The notes beneath the pieces are model-generated. The model worked only from the letters and a program-made list of their open reading frames with translations. It was not told where the DNA came from and made no database searches. The position numbers were made by a program, and so were the translations under genes. Positions 32,919 to 42,612 of a stretch of DNA of 64,000 bases are shown piece after piece (the stretch's first letter is position 1; the number at the start of each line of letters is the position of its first letter). The stretch is taken from NCBI RefSeq assembly GCF_000236705.1, contig NC_016599.1, positions 248,001 through 312,000 on the forward strand. Reading direction: 5' to 3'. This DNA comes from Owenweeksia hongkongensis DSM 17368. GTDB taxonomy: Bacteria > Bacteroidota > Bacteroidia > Flavobacteriales > Schleiferiaceae.

Positions 32919-34856
32919 TTATTCAAAATTTTCTATCTGATCGCTCACCTCTTTGTTTACCATATTGGCAAACTCTTCGATGCTCATGGTTCCGATATCA
33001 CCTTCGCCATGTTTGCGCACAGATACAGTATTTGTTTCTGCTTCTTTCTCACCAACGATAAGCATATACGGGATTTTTGATACTTCAGCATCGCGAATTT
33101 TTCGTCCCGTTTTTTCTGCCCGCTCGTCAATGAGCGTGCGAAGGTCGTTATTTTTAAGGAGATACGAAACTTTTTGAGCGTAGTCCATATATTTCTCACT
33201 AATTGGCAAAATAGCAACCTGATCAGGCGTAAGCCATACAGGGAAATTTCCACCGCAGTGCTCAAGCAATACAGCTACAAATCTTTCCATGCTACCAAAT
33301 GGTGCACGGTGTATCATCACTGGGCGGTGGGTCTCGTTATCAGAGCCTTTATACTCTAGCTCAAATCTTTCTGGTAGGTTGTAATCTACTTGAATAGTTC
33401 CCAGCTGCCACTGGCGACCCAAAGCATCTTTTACCATAAAGTCAAGCTTAGGACCATAAAAGGCCGCTTCGCCATATTCTACCACAAATGGCAATTCTTT
33501 TTCGGCTACAGCCTCTTTAATTGCGCTTTCTGCTTTCTCCCAGTTTTCATCGCTACCGATGTACTTACTGCGATCTTCTTTATCTCTTAATGAAACCTGA
33601 GCTTTATATTCTTTAAAGTCAAGTGTTTTGAAAATATAAAGAACAAGGTCTATAACTTTTTTAAATTCTTCTTTCAGCTGGTCAGGCGTGCAGAAAAGGT
33701 GTGCATCATCCTGAGTAAAGCCACGAACACGTGTCAATCCATGAAGCTCACCACTTTGCTCATAGCGATATACGGTTCCAAATTCTGCAAAACGAATTGG
33801 AAGATCGCGGTAGGAGCGAGGTTCACTTTTATAAATCTCACAGTGATGCGGGCAGTTCATGGGCTTTAGCAAATACTCTTCACCATCAACTGGTGTAGAG
33901 ATTGGCTGGAAGCTATCCTTACCATATTTGGCATAATGACCACTTGTAACATATAATTCTTTACTCCCAATATGTGGAGTAATTACCGGCTCATATCCTG
34001 CAGCACGCTGAGCTTTCTTTAGAAACTGCTCCAATCTTTCGCGTAAAGCTGCACCCTTTGGCAACCAAAGTGGAAGACCTTGACCTACTCTTTGCGAGAA
34101 AGTAAATAGACCTAACTCTTTCCCTAACTTACGGTGATCACGTTTTTTGGCTTCTTCCAAAAGTTCCAAATACTCTTTCAGTAAGGCAGCTTTTGGAAAT
34201 GAAATTCCATAAACACGAGTAAGCTGTGGATTGTTTTCATCTCCGCGCCAGTAAGCACCAGCTACGCTCATCACCTTTACGGCTTTGATAAATCCCGTGT
34301 TTGGAATATGTCCACCACGACACAAATCCGTAAAGTCAGCGTGATCACAAAAAGTGATTTCGCCATCTGTTAGATTTTCAATCAATTCCGTTTTATAAGG
34401 ATTGTCGGTGTACATAGCCAAAGCATCCGCCTTGCTCACTGGGTGAAGCTTGAATGAATGTTTTTGACGAGCATTTTCCAACATGGCTTTTTCAATCTTG
34501 GCAAAGTCGCCTTCACCGATTGATTTATCACCAAAATCTACATCGTAGTAAAAACCATTTTCGATGGCTGGTCCTATCGTAAGCTTGGAATCAGGGTAAA
34601 ACTGCAAAATAGTTTGCGCCAAAAGGTGAGCGCTAGAGTGCCAAAAAGCCGTTTTTCCTTCCTGGCTGTCCCACGTATGAAGCGTAAGGTTTCCATCACC
34701 AGGAAGAGGATCCATAACCTCTACCGTTTTGTCGTTGAATGTGGCGGATAACACATTGCGCGCCAATCCGCTGCTTATACTATTGGCTACATCAAAAGCT
34801 GATGCACCATCTTCAAATTGTTTTACACTGCCATCGGGCAAAGTGATATTAATCAT
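32919..34856 (-). CDS. thrS: Threonyl-tRNA synthetase
   Basis: A 645-residue class II aminoacyl-tRNA synthetase. An N-terminal TGS domain ([17 protein letters not shown]) is followed by the editing/SAD domain with HSSAHLLAQ (zinc-type HxxxH) and [10 protein letters not shown], the catalytic core with motif 2 [29 protein letters not shown] (in parts) and motif 3 [12 protein letters not shown], and the C-terminal anticodon-binding domain ([14 protein letters not shown]). It charges tRNA-Thr. It is the first gene of the thrS-infC-rpmI-rplT operon, and its own promoter lies in the 174-bp gap to the divergent LysR gene. Confidence 0.98.
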   Translation of the reverse strand: MINITLPDGSVKQFEDGASAFDVANSISSGLARNVLSATFNDKTVEVMDPLPGDGNLTLHTWDSQEGKTAFWHSSAHLLAQTILQFYPDSKLTIGPAIENGFYYDVDFGDKSIGEGDFAKIEKAMLENARQKHSFKLHPVSKADALAMYTDNPYKTELIENLTDGEITFCDHADFTDLCRGGHIPNTGFIKAVKVMSVAGAYWRGDENNPQLTRVYGISFPKAALLKEYLELLEEAKKRDHRKLGKELGLFTFSQRVGQGLPLWLPKGAALRERLEQFLKKAQRAAGYEPVITPHIGSKELYVTSGHYAKYGKDSFQPISTPVDGEEYLLKPMNCPHHCEIYKSEPRSYRDLPIRFAEFGTVYRYEQSGELHGLTRVRGFTQDDAHLFCTPDQLKEEFKKVIDLVLYIFKTLDFKEYKAQVSLRDKEDRSKYIGSDENWEKAESAIKEAVAEKELPFVVEYGEAAFYGPKLDFMVKDALGRQWQLGTIQVDYNLPERFELEYKGSDNETHRPVMIHRAPFGSMERFVAVLLEHCGGNFPVWLTPDQVAILPISEKYMDYAQKVSYLLKNNDLRTLIDERAEKTGRKIRDAEVSKIPYMLIVGEKEAETNTVSVRKHGEGDIGTMSIEEFANMVNKEVSDQIENFE

Positions 34857-35017
34857 AAGCCTAGCCTAATTTTTTAAGGAGGGCAAAGATATAAAAAGGC
34901 TGGGCTGACCGTGGGTTTTTTGGTGATTTGTTCATGTGTTTTATTTAGAAATAAAATCCTTTTTTGACCATGTAAAGGATTGTGAGTTTGTCAAAGTGAT
35001 TTTATAACACGGTGTAT

Positions 35018-35025
35018 TACCTTTG
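35018..35025 (+). promoter_or_regulatory. -7 box upstream of the LysR gene
   Basis: TACCTTTG matches TAnnTTTG and lies only 5 bp before the ATG at 35031, so the transcript would have a very short or absent leader. Confidence 0.4.
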
Positions 35026-35030
35026 TTTAT

Positions 35031-35921
35031 ATGTTTGATTTTAGACTTAGGGTATTTTATGCCATCGTGCAAAAAGGTAGTTTTTCAAAAGCTGCGGAGG
35101 CACTGCACATTACGCAACCAGCTGTAACAAAGCATGTGAAATTGCTGGAAGAGCATTTTTCTGAAAAGTTATTTGACCGAAAAGGATATAAGGTAGAGCT
35201 TACACAGGCAGGTCGTGTTTTGCTAAAGCATGTGCGCGCTATAGTGGGGCAATATCAAAAGTTGGAGTTTGATATGAACTTACTTCAGGAGGCTACTAGA
35301 GGGCAGATTGATATGGCGGCAAGTACTACTATTGCTCAATATTGGTTACCTCCGTTACTGGCTGAGTTTCACTCGAAATTTCCCGAAGTGAAAATAAGTA
35401 TGGTAAATGGAAACACGCGGGAAGTGAAGCATTTAGTGCTGAATAGTAAGGTTCATCTTGGTTTGATAGAGGGTGAAACACAGCAAACCGGATTGAGTTA
35501 CTCTCCTTTTCTGAAAGATGAAATTGTGTTGGTGGCTCCACGAGGACATAGACTGTCTCGAAAAGGAGAGGTGACTTTAGAGGAGCTAAAACTGGAAAAG
35601 TTACTTATACGAGAATCAGGGTCGGGGACTTTACAAATTTTGAGTACAGCCCTGCAAAAAGCCGGAATGCCTTTGAGTGAGCTGGTTGTAGAGATGGAAC
35701 TCGGCAGTACGGAAAGTATAAAGTCATATCTTTTTCATTCTGATTGTTGTGCTTTCCTTAGTATTCATACCGTATTAAAAGAATTAAAAGCGGGCGATCT
35801 AAATGTGATTGATATTCCAAATTTTAAAGTGGAACGAAACTTTTATCTAGTACAACGCTCTGAAGACTCTGGGCCTTTAGCAAAGCTTTTTAAAGATTTT
35901 ATCTCGATAGACTATAACTAA
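35031..35921 (+). CDS. LysR-family transcriptional regulator (YeiE/CysB-like)
   Basis: A 296-residue regulator with an N-terminal winged helix-turn-helix (residues 1-62, LRVFYAIVQKGSFSKAAEALHITQPAVTKHVKLLEEHF) and a type 2 periplasmic-binding-like effector domain (about 90-290). It is followed 78 bp downstream, same strand, by a YeiH-type transporter. A LysR gene next to yeiH is a known arrangement (YeiE-YeiH in enterics, linked to sulphite/sulphur responses), so it probably controls that gene. The inducer is not evident from sequence. Confidence 0.92.
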   Translation: MFDFRLRVFYAIVQKGSFSKAAEALHITQPAVTKHVKLLEEHFSEKLFDRKGYKVELTQAGRVLLKHVRAIVGQYQKLEFDMNLLQEATRGQIDMAASTTIAQYWLPPLLAEFHSKFPEVKISMVNGNTREVKHLVLNSKVHLGLIEGETQQTGLSYSPFLKDEIVLVAPRGHRLSRKGEVTLEELKLEKLLIRESGSGTLQILSTALQKAGMPLSELVVEMELGSTESIKSYLFHSDCCAFLSIHTVLKELKAGDLNVIDIPNFKVERNFYLVQRSEDSGPLAKLFKDFISIDYN

Positions 35922-35999
35922 AAGTAATGGCTTATCATTTTATGTGATTTGCGAGACCTAATGCTATAAGGCAATTTTGCTCGTGAAAAATAAATAGGA

Positions 36000-36953
36000 A
36001 TGGGTATTCTAAAAGAAATCACAAATGACTTCACTCCTTTAAATTGGAAGAAGCTAGTTTTTATCGTTTTAGTTTTCTTGTGTCTTACACCGTGGATGTC
36101 GCCTGCCATAGCTTTATTGCTCGGTTTGGTGGTGGCTCAAACTATTGGAAACCCAATTCAAAAAGTAAATAGCAAGGTCAGTTCGCTATTGCTTAAAATC
36201 TCAGTAGTGGGCTTAGGTTTTGGTATGAATATTAATAGTGCCTTAGAGACAGGAAAGGATGGAGTAATCTTTACGGTTGTATCTATTACACTTACTCTTT
36301 TTCTAGGTTTTCTTTTAGGTCGAGTTTTTAGAATCGATTTGCAGATTTCGCGCTTGGTGGCCTCTGGTACCGCTATTTGTGGCGGAAGCGCCATTGCTGC
36401 TATTGCTCCGGTTATCAAGGCCGATGAAAAGCAGATATCTGTTGCGCTTGGAATTGTGTTTATTCTAAATTCAATCGCTTTGCTAGTTTTCCCGTCTATC
36501 GGTCATTATTTAGACATGACACAGCAACAATTTGGCATGTGGGCAGCCATTGCAATACACGATACCAGCTCGGTAGTAGGAGCGGCTGCGCAATATGGCG
36601 CTGAAGCTTTAGAGGTAGCTACTACAGTAAAATTGACGCGTGCATTGTGGATTATTCCGGTGTCGATTGCTTTTGCACTAGTACACGGAAAAGAGGGTGG
36701 AAGCAAATTGAAGATACCTTACTTCATTGGCTATTTTGTATTGGCTATGCTGGTAAACACTTTTGTTCCTGGTATGGAAGTGATAAGCCCTTATTTAGTG
36801 GCAATTTCAAAAGCTGGATTAACGCTGACTTTATTCCTTATTGGAGCCGGCCTTTCTTTCAATTCGGTTAAAAGTGTTGGTTTTAAACCTCTTTTAGTTG
36901 GGGTTTCACTATGGTTGTTTATTTCTTTAACGGCACTGTGGGTGATTCTTTAA
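36000..36953 (+). CDS. YeiH/UPF0324 family membrane transporter
   Basis: A 317-residue polytopic inner-membrane protein with about nine or ten helices. Family marks are ASGTAICGGSAIAAIAPVIKADEKQ at about residues 121-145, HDTSSVVGAAAQYG and the late LFLIGAGLSFNSVKSVGFKPL. The family (YeiH, PF03601) is thought to export sulphate-like or other small anions; substrate proof is lacking in most members. The adjacent LysR regulator supports a link to sulphur or anion homeostasis. Confidence 0.9.
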   Translation: MGILKEITNDFTPLNWKKLVFIVLVFLCLTPWMSPAIALLLGLVVAQTIGNPIQKVNSKVSSLLLKISVVGLGFGMNINSALETGKDGVIFTVVSITLTLFLGFLLGRVFRIDLQISRLVASGTAICGGSAIAAIAPVIKADEKQISVALGIVFILNSIALLVFPSIGHYLDMTQQQFGMWAAIAIHDTSSVVGAAAQYGAEALEVATTVKLTRALWIIPVSIAFALVHGKEGGSKLKIPYFIGYFVLAMLVNTFVPGMEVISPYLVAISKAGLTLTLFLIGAGLSFNSVKSVGFKPLLVGVSLWLFISLTALWVIL

Positions 36954-36971
36954 ATCAAGACCTGCTTTTTC

Positions 36972-37571
36972 TTAACTCGTCAATTTATCAAGATTAGCGG
37001 TAATTTTTTCCACTGGCCAATCCCACCATTTCAGTTCCAATAACTCGGCTATTTTTTCCTCAGAAAAACGTTTGCGGATAAGCTTTGCGGGATTGCCGCC
37101 AACTATACTATAAGGCTCCACATCCTTGGTTACAACGCTTTTGCTGCCAATGATTGCTCCATCACCAATTTTAACTCCTGGCATAATGGAGGCTTCAAAA
37201 CCAATCCATACATCATTGCCAATTTGTGTGTTGCCCTTCGTAGGATATGTTTTGCCTTCCATGGCATCTTTCCAGTCTTCACCAAAAATGGCAAACGGAA
37301 AAGTGGACACGGAATCCTGAAGGTGGTTGGCGCCATTCATTATGAAAGTTACTCCTGAGGCTATTTGGCAGAATTTGCCAATTATGAGCTTATCACCAAC
37401 AAAATCGAAGTGGTACTTTACATTTTTTTTAAAGTTGTAAACGTCTTCAAAGTCATCGTAATACGTGTAATCGCCCACAATGATATTGGGGTTTTTGACG
37501 ATATTTTTCAAAAAACACAGACGATCATAATGTGGTAGTGGAAAGCTTAGATCTTTATCGGGAGCGGCCAT
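36972..37571 (-). CDS. Vat-like xenobiotic acetyltransferase (hexapeptide repeat)
   Basis: A 199-residue left-handed beta-helix acetyltransferase. The N-terminal FPLPHYDRLCFLKNIVKNPNI and VGDYTYYDD match the streptogramin A acetyltransferase (Vat) group, with the catalytic His83 in MNGANHLQD and the loop TFPFAIFGEDW. Hexapeptide turns (IGNDVWIGFEASIMPGVKIGDGAIIGSKSVV) follow, then the C-terminal helix KWWDWPVEKI. True Vat enzymes acetylate group A streptogramins, but many related proteins are not resistance genes. It is single and convergent with the YeiH gene. Confidence 0.85.
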   Translation of the reverse strand: MAAPDKDLSFPLPHYDRLCFLKNIVKNPNIIVGDYTYYDDFEDVYNFKKNVKYHFDFVGDKLIIGKFCQIASGVTFIMNGANHLQDSVSTFPFAIFGEDWKDAMEGKTYPTKGNTQIGNDVWIGFEASIMPGVKIGDGAIIGSKSVVTKDVEPYSIVGGNPAKLIRKRFSEEKIAELLELKWWDWPVEKITANLDKLTS

Positions 37572-37594
37572 AAATTGGTTTTGAGTTAAAATAA

Positions 37595-37632
37595 AGAAAG
37601 GTCCGGTAAGCTAAGCGGCTCACCGGACCTGG
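37595..37632 (-). terminator. Terminator of the 37638 gene cluster
   Basis: AGGTCCGGTGAGCCGC/GCTTACCGGACCT-type stem on the minus strand with a T-rich tail (TTTCTTTATTTT), 6 bp after the stop. Confidence 0.85.
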
Positions 37633-37637
37633 TAAAA

Positions 37638-38237
37638 TTAAAACTTTCCGAGCTTTACGCTTATCCCTAATTCCCAACCCGAAAGATCATGATCAGCTAT
37701 CATAAAATCGTCATTAGTTTTTATAAACTGATATCCGGCAAACAGGGAGACCACGGCACTTTTACTGATATTAAAATCGAGACCTACCCGAGGGGTAAAT
37801 GCTACCAAGGTGGTTTTGGAGATTTTAGAATCAGAATTAACTTCCTGAACCGATGCGCCTCCCAAACCTATAGGCAATGAAAAAGAAGGGTGCAAAATCT
37901 TATGGCGAAAAGGCATGTATTCCAAAAATATTCCACCATAACCCATGCTGAGTTCCAAAGGATTGTCGTAGCCGTTTGGCACACCATCAAACTCGGAAGA
38001 ACCTGTCATGCCCTGGCCAAATCCACCTAAAGCAAATTGGCTGTTTAGTACTATAGCTCCCTGACCTCCAGCCATAAAAGCTGTTTTTCCAACCGGGTTT
38101 ATTATGCTGGTTCTGGGGCCGCCATAAGCTCCCCAGCTAAGGGAGTCGCAATTTTGTAAAGTCTGTATTTCTTTGCTTTGTGCGAATACATTTAGCGAAA
38201 GCGAAATGAGAAAGATAGCAAGGATTGATATTCTCAT
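37638..38237 (-). CDS. Outer-membrane beta-barrel-like protein
   Basis: A 199-residue exported protein (signal MRISILAIFLISLSLNVFAQ). The mature part has alternating strands with aromatic ends (GFGQGMTGSSEF, LELSMGYGGIFLEYMPF, FTPRVGLDFNISKSAVVSLFAGYQF, WELGISVKLGKF), ending in Phe as outer-membrane proteins do. Probably an 8- to 10-stranded barrel; no ligand known. It is last in a three-gene minus-strand operon with an S41 protease and another barrel protein. Confidence 0.75.
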   Translation of the reverse strand: MRISILAIFLISLSLNVFAQSKEIQTLQNCDSLSWGAYGGPRTSIINPVGKTAFMAGGQGAIVLNSQFALGGFGQGMTGSSEFDGVPNGYDNPLELSMGYGGIFLEYMPFRHKILHPSFSLPIGLGGASVQEVNSDSKISKTTLVAFTPRVGLDFNISKSAVVSLFAGYQFIKTNDDFMIADHDLSGWELGISVKLGKF

Positions 38238-38255
38238 CGTGATAAAATTTAAAGG

Positions 38256-39305
38256 TTAAATATTGAAGTTTTGCTGCAAGTAGAGGAGGCTTTCTTCAAG
38301 CACTTTGTCTTGTCCGTTTAGGATATCGGTTTCCGTATTTTGAACATATTTTACAGGAGGTATACCGGCTTTTTCGAAGGTGCTGCCATCCGGGTTGCTA
38401 ATGCGTTGAATGCTGTATTCATAGCGCCATCCATTGGCTAAAAATCGTGCTGGACCCACGGTGGAAAGAGCTCCAGCTGTTGTGTCACCCATTTGTACTA
38501 CATGGGCAAAAGACCGCATGTTGAGGGTGAAAATTTCGGCTTCGCTGGCCGTGGCCGCATCTGCTAATAGGATGATGGGTTTTGTGAAATTTACAACCTC
38601 AGCCCTTTGAGTGTAGCATGCTTTTGCAGAAGTAAAGTCATTCCTGTCTGGGCCATCTTTATATTGGGAATTATATATATGATGGCACCCATCCGAAAAG
38701 TAAGCAGCGTATTTTGCCGCAAGGCCATCATAGCCGCCAATGCTGGTGCGTATGTCTATAATGAGGGCATCCAGATTTTGATAATCCATTTGCTGAAGTG
38801 CGGAGCCAATTAATCCGGGATTTTCATCTAAAAAAGCAGCAATAAAGATGTAGCCTACATTTTCCTTTCCAGCCATCTTGCCATTAAGGATGTAATTGTT
38901 GGGCGAGGCAATTTCGGTGAGATAATCATTTGCAATAAGTTCCAAATCAAACTCGGTTACAGCCTTTTCAGCCTTGTCATCTCCAGAAATAAATACTTCT
39001 TTGGATGCATCATCATACAATTTTACATGCTCATCATTTAGCTTATCCATCATCTCAGTTAACACATTCCACAAATCCTGATTAGAAGTGTTGCTGGTAA
39101 TCAGCGGGCTATACATATTTCCCAAATCATCCCACTGAAGTGGAGAGTCAGTAAAGCCGCTATAATGCTCGTCCATGTCTGTCCACACGGCATCAAAAAT
39201 GGTTTGAGGGTCATTGACTTGGTCTTCGTACAAAAACGATTTTTCACAGCTTGATGTGAAAATGAGAATCGCCAGTGATACTGAGGTTTTAAGTATATTT
39301 TTCAT
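38256..39305 (-). CDS. S41-family (C-terminal-processing-like) peptidase lipoprotein
   Basis: A 349-residue lipoprotein (lipobox FTSSCEKS, Cys20). The peptidase core has LIIDIRTSIGGYDGLAAKYAAYF (residues 181-203) and the probable nucleophile Ser254 in DAATASEAEIF, followed by MGDTTAGALSTVGP. There is no PDZ domain, as in several Bacteroidota S41 lipoproteins of the tricorn-like group. It probably acts in the periplasm or on the cell surface. It is 18 bp upstream of one barrel gene and its start is directly next to the stop of another (1 bp), so they form an operon. Confidence 0.85.
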   Translation of the reverse strand: MKNILKTSVSLAILIFTSSCEKSFLYEDQVNDPQTIFDAVWTDMDEHYSGFTDSPLQWDDLGNMYSPLITSNTSNQDLWNVLTEMMDKLNDEHVKLYDDASKEVFISGDDKAEKAVTEFDLELIANDYLTEIASPNNYILNGKMAGKENVGYIFIAAFLDENPGLIGSALQQMDYQNLDALIIDIRTSIGGYDGLAAKYAAYFSDGCHHIYNSQYKDGPDRNDFTSAKACYTQRAEVVNFTKPIILLADAATASEAEIFTLNMRSFAHVVQMGDTTAGALSTVGPARFLANGWRYEYSIQRISNPDGSTFEKAGIPPVKYVQNTETDILNGQDKVLEESLLYLQQNFNI

Positions 39306-39306
39306 T

Positions 39307-40080
39307 TTAAAATTTGAATTTTAGTCCGAACATGAATTGATGGGTTGCAAAGGCGATTTTTTCAGAATCACTAACGTGGGTATAGGCGCCTTCATATTTA
39401 GCCGTGATATCTGCCCAGTTGAAGATTTGATAGCTGGCTTGGAGTCCTAATTCTGGTGCGAAATAGGTGTCGGGGCCTTGCCATTCGGCATCGTCAAAAA
39501 GAAAGTTTAGAATTTCATCGCTGTCATCATCGGTAAAACCAGAATATGCAGGACGGCTGTTGCTGGTGATTAAGGGTAAGCTCGCTTCCGCGGAAAAACT
39601 CCACCTCTCTAGGGTGTAATCTACTCTGGCGGTAATTCCCAGGTTGCTGGTGCTTAAGTAACTGTAGGCCGAACTCAGTTCAGGGTCATCTTCCCACGTT
39701 ATCATTTGTGAGCCGAGCTTGTAGCGAGGTCCCAAGTAGAGTGTACATCCGTTGGCTTCGCCCAGTTTTCCCAGCCACTGTGCTGTAAAGTCTAGACCCA
39801 AAAGATGGGTTTCAAAACTTTCATACGGATCATAATCTAAAGTGCCGGCCCAGCCCTGCAATTCAAAATCAAGAATGTGACCTTTTTTACTAAAATGCCG
39901 AAAGCGCAACTCAGTAGGCATGTGGCCTAGTTTGTAGCTCAATGGCGAATAGCTCAAATCTTTCCATTGCCCCATGCCAATGCCAGTCATCAGACTTAGT
40001 TGGTTACGTTTTTGGGAGTTGTTTTGTGCGTTCAAGGCAAGGCTGAAACACAATAGGATGAATAATTTGATGGTTTTCAT
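39307..40080 (-). CDS. Exported hypothetical (outer-membrane beta-barrel-like) protein
   Basis: A 257-residue protein with a signal peptide (MKTIKLFILLCFSLALNAQ). Strand pattern and C-terminal Phe (FATHQFMFGLKFKF) suggest an outer-membrane barrel (for example HILDFELQGWAGTLDY, LGITARVDYTLERWSFSAEASLPL). First gene of the operon with the S41 peptidase and the 37638 barrel. It may be a surface partner of the protease. No family recognised with certainty. Confidence 0.7.
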   Translation of the reverse strand: MKTIKLFILLCFSLALNAQNNSQKRNQLSLMTGIGMGQWKDLSYSPLSYKLGHMPTELRFRHFSKKGHILDFELQGWAGTLDYDPYESFETHLLGLDFTAQWLGKLGEANGCTLYLGPRYKLGSQMITWEDDPELSSAYSYLSTSNLGITARVDYTLERWSFSAEASLPLITSNSRPAYSGFTDDDSDEILNFLFDDAEWQGPDTYFAPELGLQASYQIFNWADITAKYEGAYTHVSDSEKIAFATHQFMFGLKFKF

Positions 40081-40178
40081 ACGTGTTTATTTAATTGATT
40101 TTTTGGACAAAGAATCTCCTGGCAAACCCTCATTAAGGAATTGCAAAAGCAAAAAGGTCTTATGTTTTTAATTAGTGT

Positions 40179-40895
40179 TTAAGTGCTGCTCAGAAGTGCG
40201 GAAATGATGATTATATCCTGGCAAAAGTGAATGAGCCATGCCCAAAATATTCCTTTGGTTTCAAGAATAGATTTGGCCAATAGCCAACCGAGAAATCCTG
40301 CTAAAAGCACACCGCCAAACCCACCAGGGGTACCCCAGTAGTGAACTATTCCAAAAAGGGAACCGGAGATTATGGCGATGTATTTGTCCGGTATTTTATC
40401 TTTTAGGGAAACAATAATTCCCAAGCGCGTGACGGTTTCTTCTACAAAGGAATTGATCAAAGCTAGAGCTAGTGTAATAGGCAGAAATCTGATTAGTTTG
40501 TCAAAGTCAATTTCGGGAGTGGAAAAGAAGGCGACCGTTGCTGTAACTAGCGATATTACAATCGTGAAATTCCAACCGATATGTTTCCAATTTTGCCCAT
40601 TCTTTGGTTTAATTCCTAGCGCGGGTACTGGAGTGACCTCTGCATTTATCTTTCCCTTTTTGAAGTAGGTTGTAAAAACTAAAGGTTGGGTTTTACATAA
40701 AAGTAATATCAGACCTATTGCCAGAGCTAAGGTAGTTATCTGATAGGTAATCAGTGTTGAAACTTCTGTAGGAAACACAGTCCAAACTTCAACAAAGTCC
40801 AGAGTATGATTTAACACTGGGAGTAGCACGGTCAGGCCAATCACAATCATCGGTAGTAAGCCAACCTTTTGTGGGTTAAGAGTTAAGGATTTCAT
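40179..40895 (-). CDS. CPBP-family intramembrane protease
   Basis: A 238-residue membrane protein with seven or eight helices. The CPBP (Rce1/CAAX protease-like) motifs are present in order: EETVTRLG (EExxxR, about residues 155-160), FGIVHYWG (FxxxH) and HFCQD (HxxxD). In bacteria such proteins process membrane peptides such as bacteriocins, or have other roles. It begins 9 nt after the stop of the NAD-binding protein gene, so it belongs to the operon driven from the operator at 41837-41860. Confidence 0.88.
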   Translation of the reverse strand: MKSLTLNPQKVGLLPMIVIGLTVLLPVLNHTLDFVEVWTVFPTEVSTLITYQITTLALAIGLILLLCKTQPLVFTTYFKKGKINAEVTPVPALGIKPKNGQNWKHIGWNFTIVISLVTATVAFFSTPEIDFDKLIRFLPITLALALINSFVEETVTRLGIIVSLKDKIPDKYIAIISGSLFGIVHYWGTPGGFGGVLLAGFLGWLLAKSILETKGIFWAWLIHFCQDIIIISALLSST

Positions 40896-40904
40896 GGTGC
40901 GGAT

Positions 40905-41777
40905 TTAAGGCTTTTGTTTTTCCACTTCCTTCTGAAAGAAGTTGTACAGACGGTGTGAGCCATATCGAGGGGCTACATTATCCATGGCCATAGCAGTCAT
41001 AAAAAACTCTATAGGGCCGTAGGTTTTGGACGAAGTGAAGGTGCGTAATAAACAAATGGTAAGCCTACGTGTCCAGTCAGGGAGGTGCGTGATTTTTACA
41101 TCCTTGTACCAGCTATCAAGCGCCAATGCGGCAATTTCGTTTTGCGAAAGCACATCCGGGCCACCTACGGTAATATTCTTTTCTTTTGACGAAATGGCAT
41201 CCACCACCACTTCTGCCAGGTCAGCTCCATGAATGGGATTGAGACGAAATTGACCATTGCCGAAAAGATAAACCCTTCCTCGTTTTGCCATCTCCAAGAA
41301 GTCGCCCATATCAGAAAAGAAACCATTGGGACGCAGTACAGTGTAGTCCATTCCTGAATTTTTCAGTTCGTCAACAAAAGCTTCTTTGGCTTCAAAAATT
41401 TTTAGTTGGCGCATTTTATCACCATTAATGGCTGAGATGTAGATAAATTTTTTGACACCTGCTTGATACGCTTCTCGCAGCAAATTTTTGTTGGCCTGAT
41501 AATCTACATCCATATAGGTAAGGCCATTTTTTTGACGCGTAATACCCACGGTGCTGATCATTACCTCAAAGCCTTCACAGATGCCCGATAGGGAAGAAGG
41601 CACGGTTACTTCAGCTTCCAAAATCTGATCTTTGTTAAGGTTGGGTAATTTGGCGGGGTTTCGGGCAATAGCTTTAAAGCTGATGTCTCTATTTTTTAAT
41701 TCCTGCAAAATGTGTTTACCGAGGTAACCTGTAGATCCGGCTACCAGCACCTTTAAGTTTTCATTTTTATTAGTCAT
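40905..41777 (-). CDS. NAD(P)-binding atypical short-chain dehydrogenase (NmrA/SDR-a type)
   Basis: A 290-residue protein starting at the ATG at 41777 (MTNKNENLKVLVAGSTGYLGK). The GSTGYLGKHI nucleotide-binding loop and the family pattern FIYISAINGDKMRQLKIFEAKEAFVDELKNSGMDYTVLRPNGFF match NmrA-like/atypical epimerases, which may act as redox sensors or quinone reductases. The canonical YxxxK is replaced here, as in that group. It heads an operon with the CPBP protease. Operator 1 and a TTTTG box lie directly upstream. Confidence 0.85.
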   Translation of the reverse strand: MTNKNENLKVLVAGSTGYLGKHILQELKNRDISFKAIARNPAKLPNLNKDQILEAEVTVPSSLSGICEGFEVMISTVGITRQKNGLTYMDVDYQANKNLLREAYQAGVKKFIYISAINGDKMRQLKIFEAKEAFVDELKNSGMDYTVLRPNGFFSDMGDFLEMAKRGRVYLFGNGQFRLNPIHGADLAEVVVDAISSKEKNITVGGPDVLSQNEIAALALDSWYKDVKITHLPDWTRRLTICLLRTFTSSKTYGPIEFFMTAMAMDNVAPRYGSHRLYNFFQKEVEKQKP

Positions 41778-41836
41778 TGTAATTCTATATTTCTGATTAA
41801 TTGACGGAGCAAAAGTGCGCTGAAAGTAAAGGCCAG

Positions 41837-41860
41837 TCGTCCGCAATTATCATTTAGGAC
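41837..41860 (-). promoter_or_regulatory. Operator 1 of the GTYC-N3-ATTA-N7-GGAC family
   Basis: Plus-strand order GTCC (41839) - GCA - ATTA - 7 nt - GGAC (to 41860). The half-site at 41839 lies exactly 25 nt from CAAA (41810-41813), the minus-strand TTTG -7 box of the gene starting at 41777. Confidence 0.8.
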
Positions 41861-41891
41861 TTTTTTGATATTGGGAAAATCAATCCTAAAA

Positions 41892-41936
41892 ACACCAAAG
41901 CCCAAAACCTGAATTGAGTCACAGTTTTGGGCTTTG
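41892..41936 (-). terminator. Terminator of the 41962 gene
   Basis: ACCAAAGCCCAAAACTGTG/ACAGTTTTGGGCTTTGGT-type stem, 18 bp arms, followed on the minus strand by GTTTTT. It lies 26 bp after the stop. Confidence 0.85.
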
Positions 41937-41961
41937 GTAGTAAAGCATTTTAAGGTGATAT

Positions 41962-42612
41962 TTAGAATTTTATACCAAAATATAGGTTAGGTTCAAAAAG
42001 GAAATAATTAGCCCATCTATTATCCAACTCCTTAAATTCTGAAGGTGTATTTGTATCAATGAGCCAGGTTTGGCAGTGGATTTGAGGTTCTACAAAAAAT
42101 TGCTTTTTCTTACCAAACGCCCAGTGGTAGCCAAGGTGAAGGGAGGTGTACAGTTTAAAACCATTATCTATTTTGTTGTTGTCCAAATCCAGGTAGGTTT
42201 TGTATTGGGGTAATACTTCTGCGGTTGTAAAAAGACCTTTCCATAGCATACGTTGATAGGAAACTCCTAAACCTGTTTCGCGCACATAACCAGGGTAGTA
42301 TTCGGTTCCCGATTCTACTTTATCCAGCAGGCCATCCCACCAAAGGATACCCATGGGCTGAAACAAGCGCCAGGAGGCAAACTTTACCCCAACAATATTT
42401 TTGGCATCTAACTCATATTTGAAATGAAGCTCAATATGTTGGGTGTTGGTTCTGTCGTCCCATGATTTTGTAAATAATTGCGGAACGATGATGAGAGGCA
42501 TGCTTACCCTGTATTTATGATCAAATGTGGTTTTGGTTTCTTTTTTCGGACTTAATTGTGCTGAGGCACTTAGCGTGCAAATGACTAAAATGATGATTGG
42601 TAAATTTCTCAT
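41962..42612 (-). CDS. Exported hypothetical protein, outer-membrane barrel-like
   Basis: A 216-residue protein with signal peptide MRNLPIIILVICTLSASAQ and a mature part with barrel-type strands (MPLIIVPQLFTKSWDD, HIELHFKYELDAKNIVGVKFASW, GLGVSYQRMLWKGLFTTAEVLPQ, YFLFEPNLYFGIKF) ending in Phe. No family recognised. It is monocistronic, controlled from operator 2 and divergent from the AraC regulator at 42888, so it is probably the direct target of that regulator. Confidence 0.75.
   Translation of the reverse strand: MRNLPIIILVICTLSASAQLSPKKETKTTFDHKYRVSMPLIIVPQLFTKSWDDRTNTQHIELHFKYELDAKNIVGVKFASWRLFQPMGILWWDGLLDKVESGTEYYPGYVRETGLGVSYQRMLWKGLFTTAEVLPQYKTYLDLDNNKIDNGFKLYTSLHLGYHWAFGKKKQFFVEPQIHCQTWLIDTNTPSEFKELDNRWANYFLFEPNLYFGIKF

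Noticed and set aside
32531-33061. A 176-codon plus-strand reading frame
   Set aside because: It runs antisense over the well-supported infC and thrS ends; composition is not protein-like and it has no family features.
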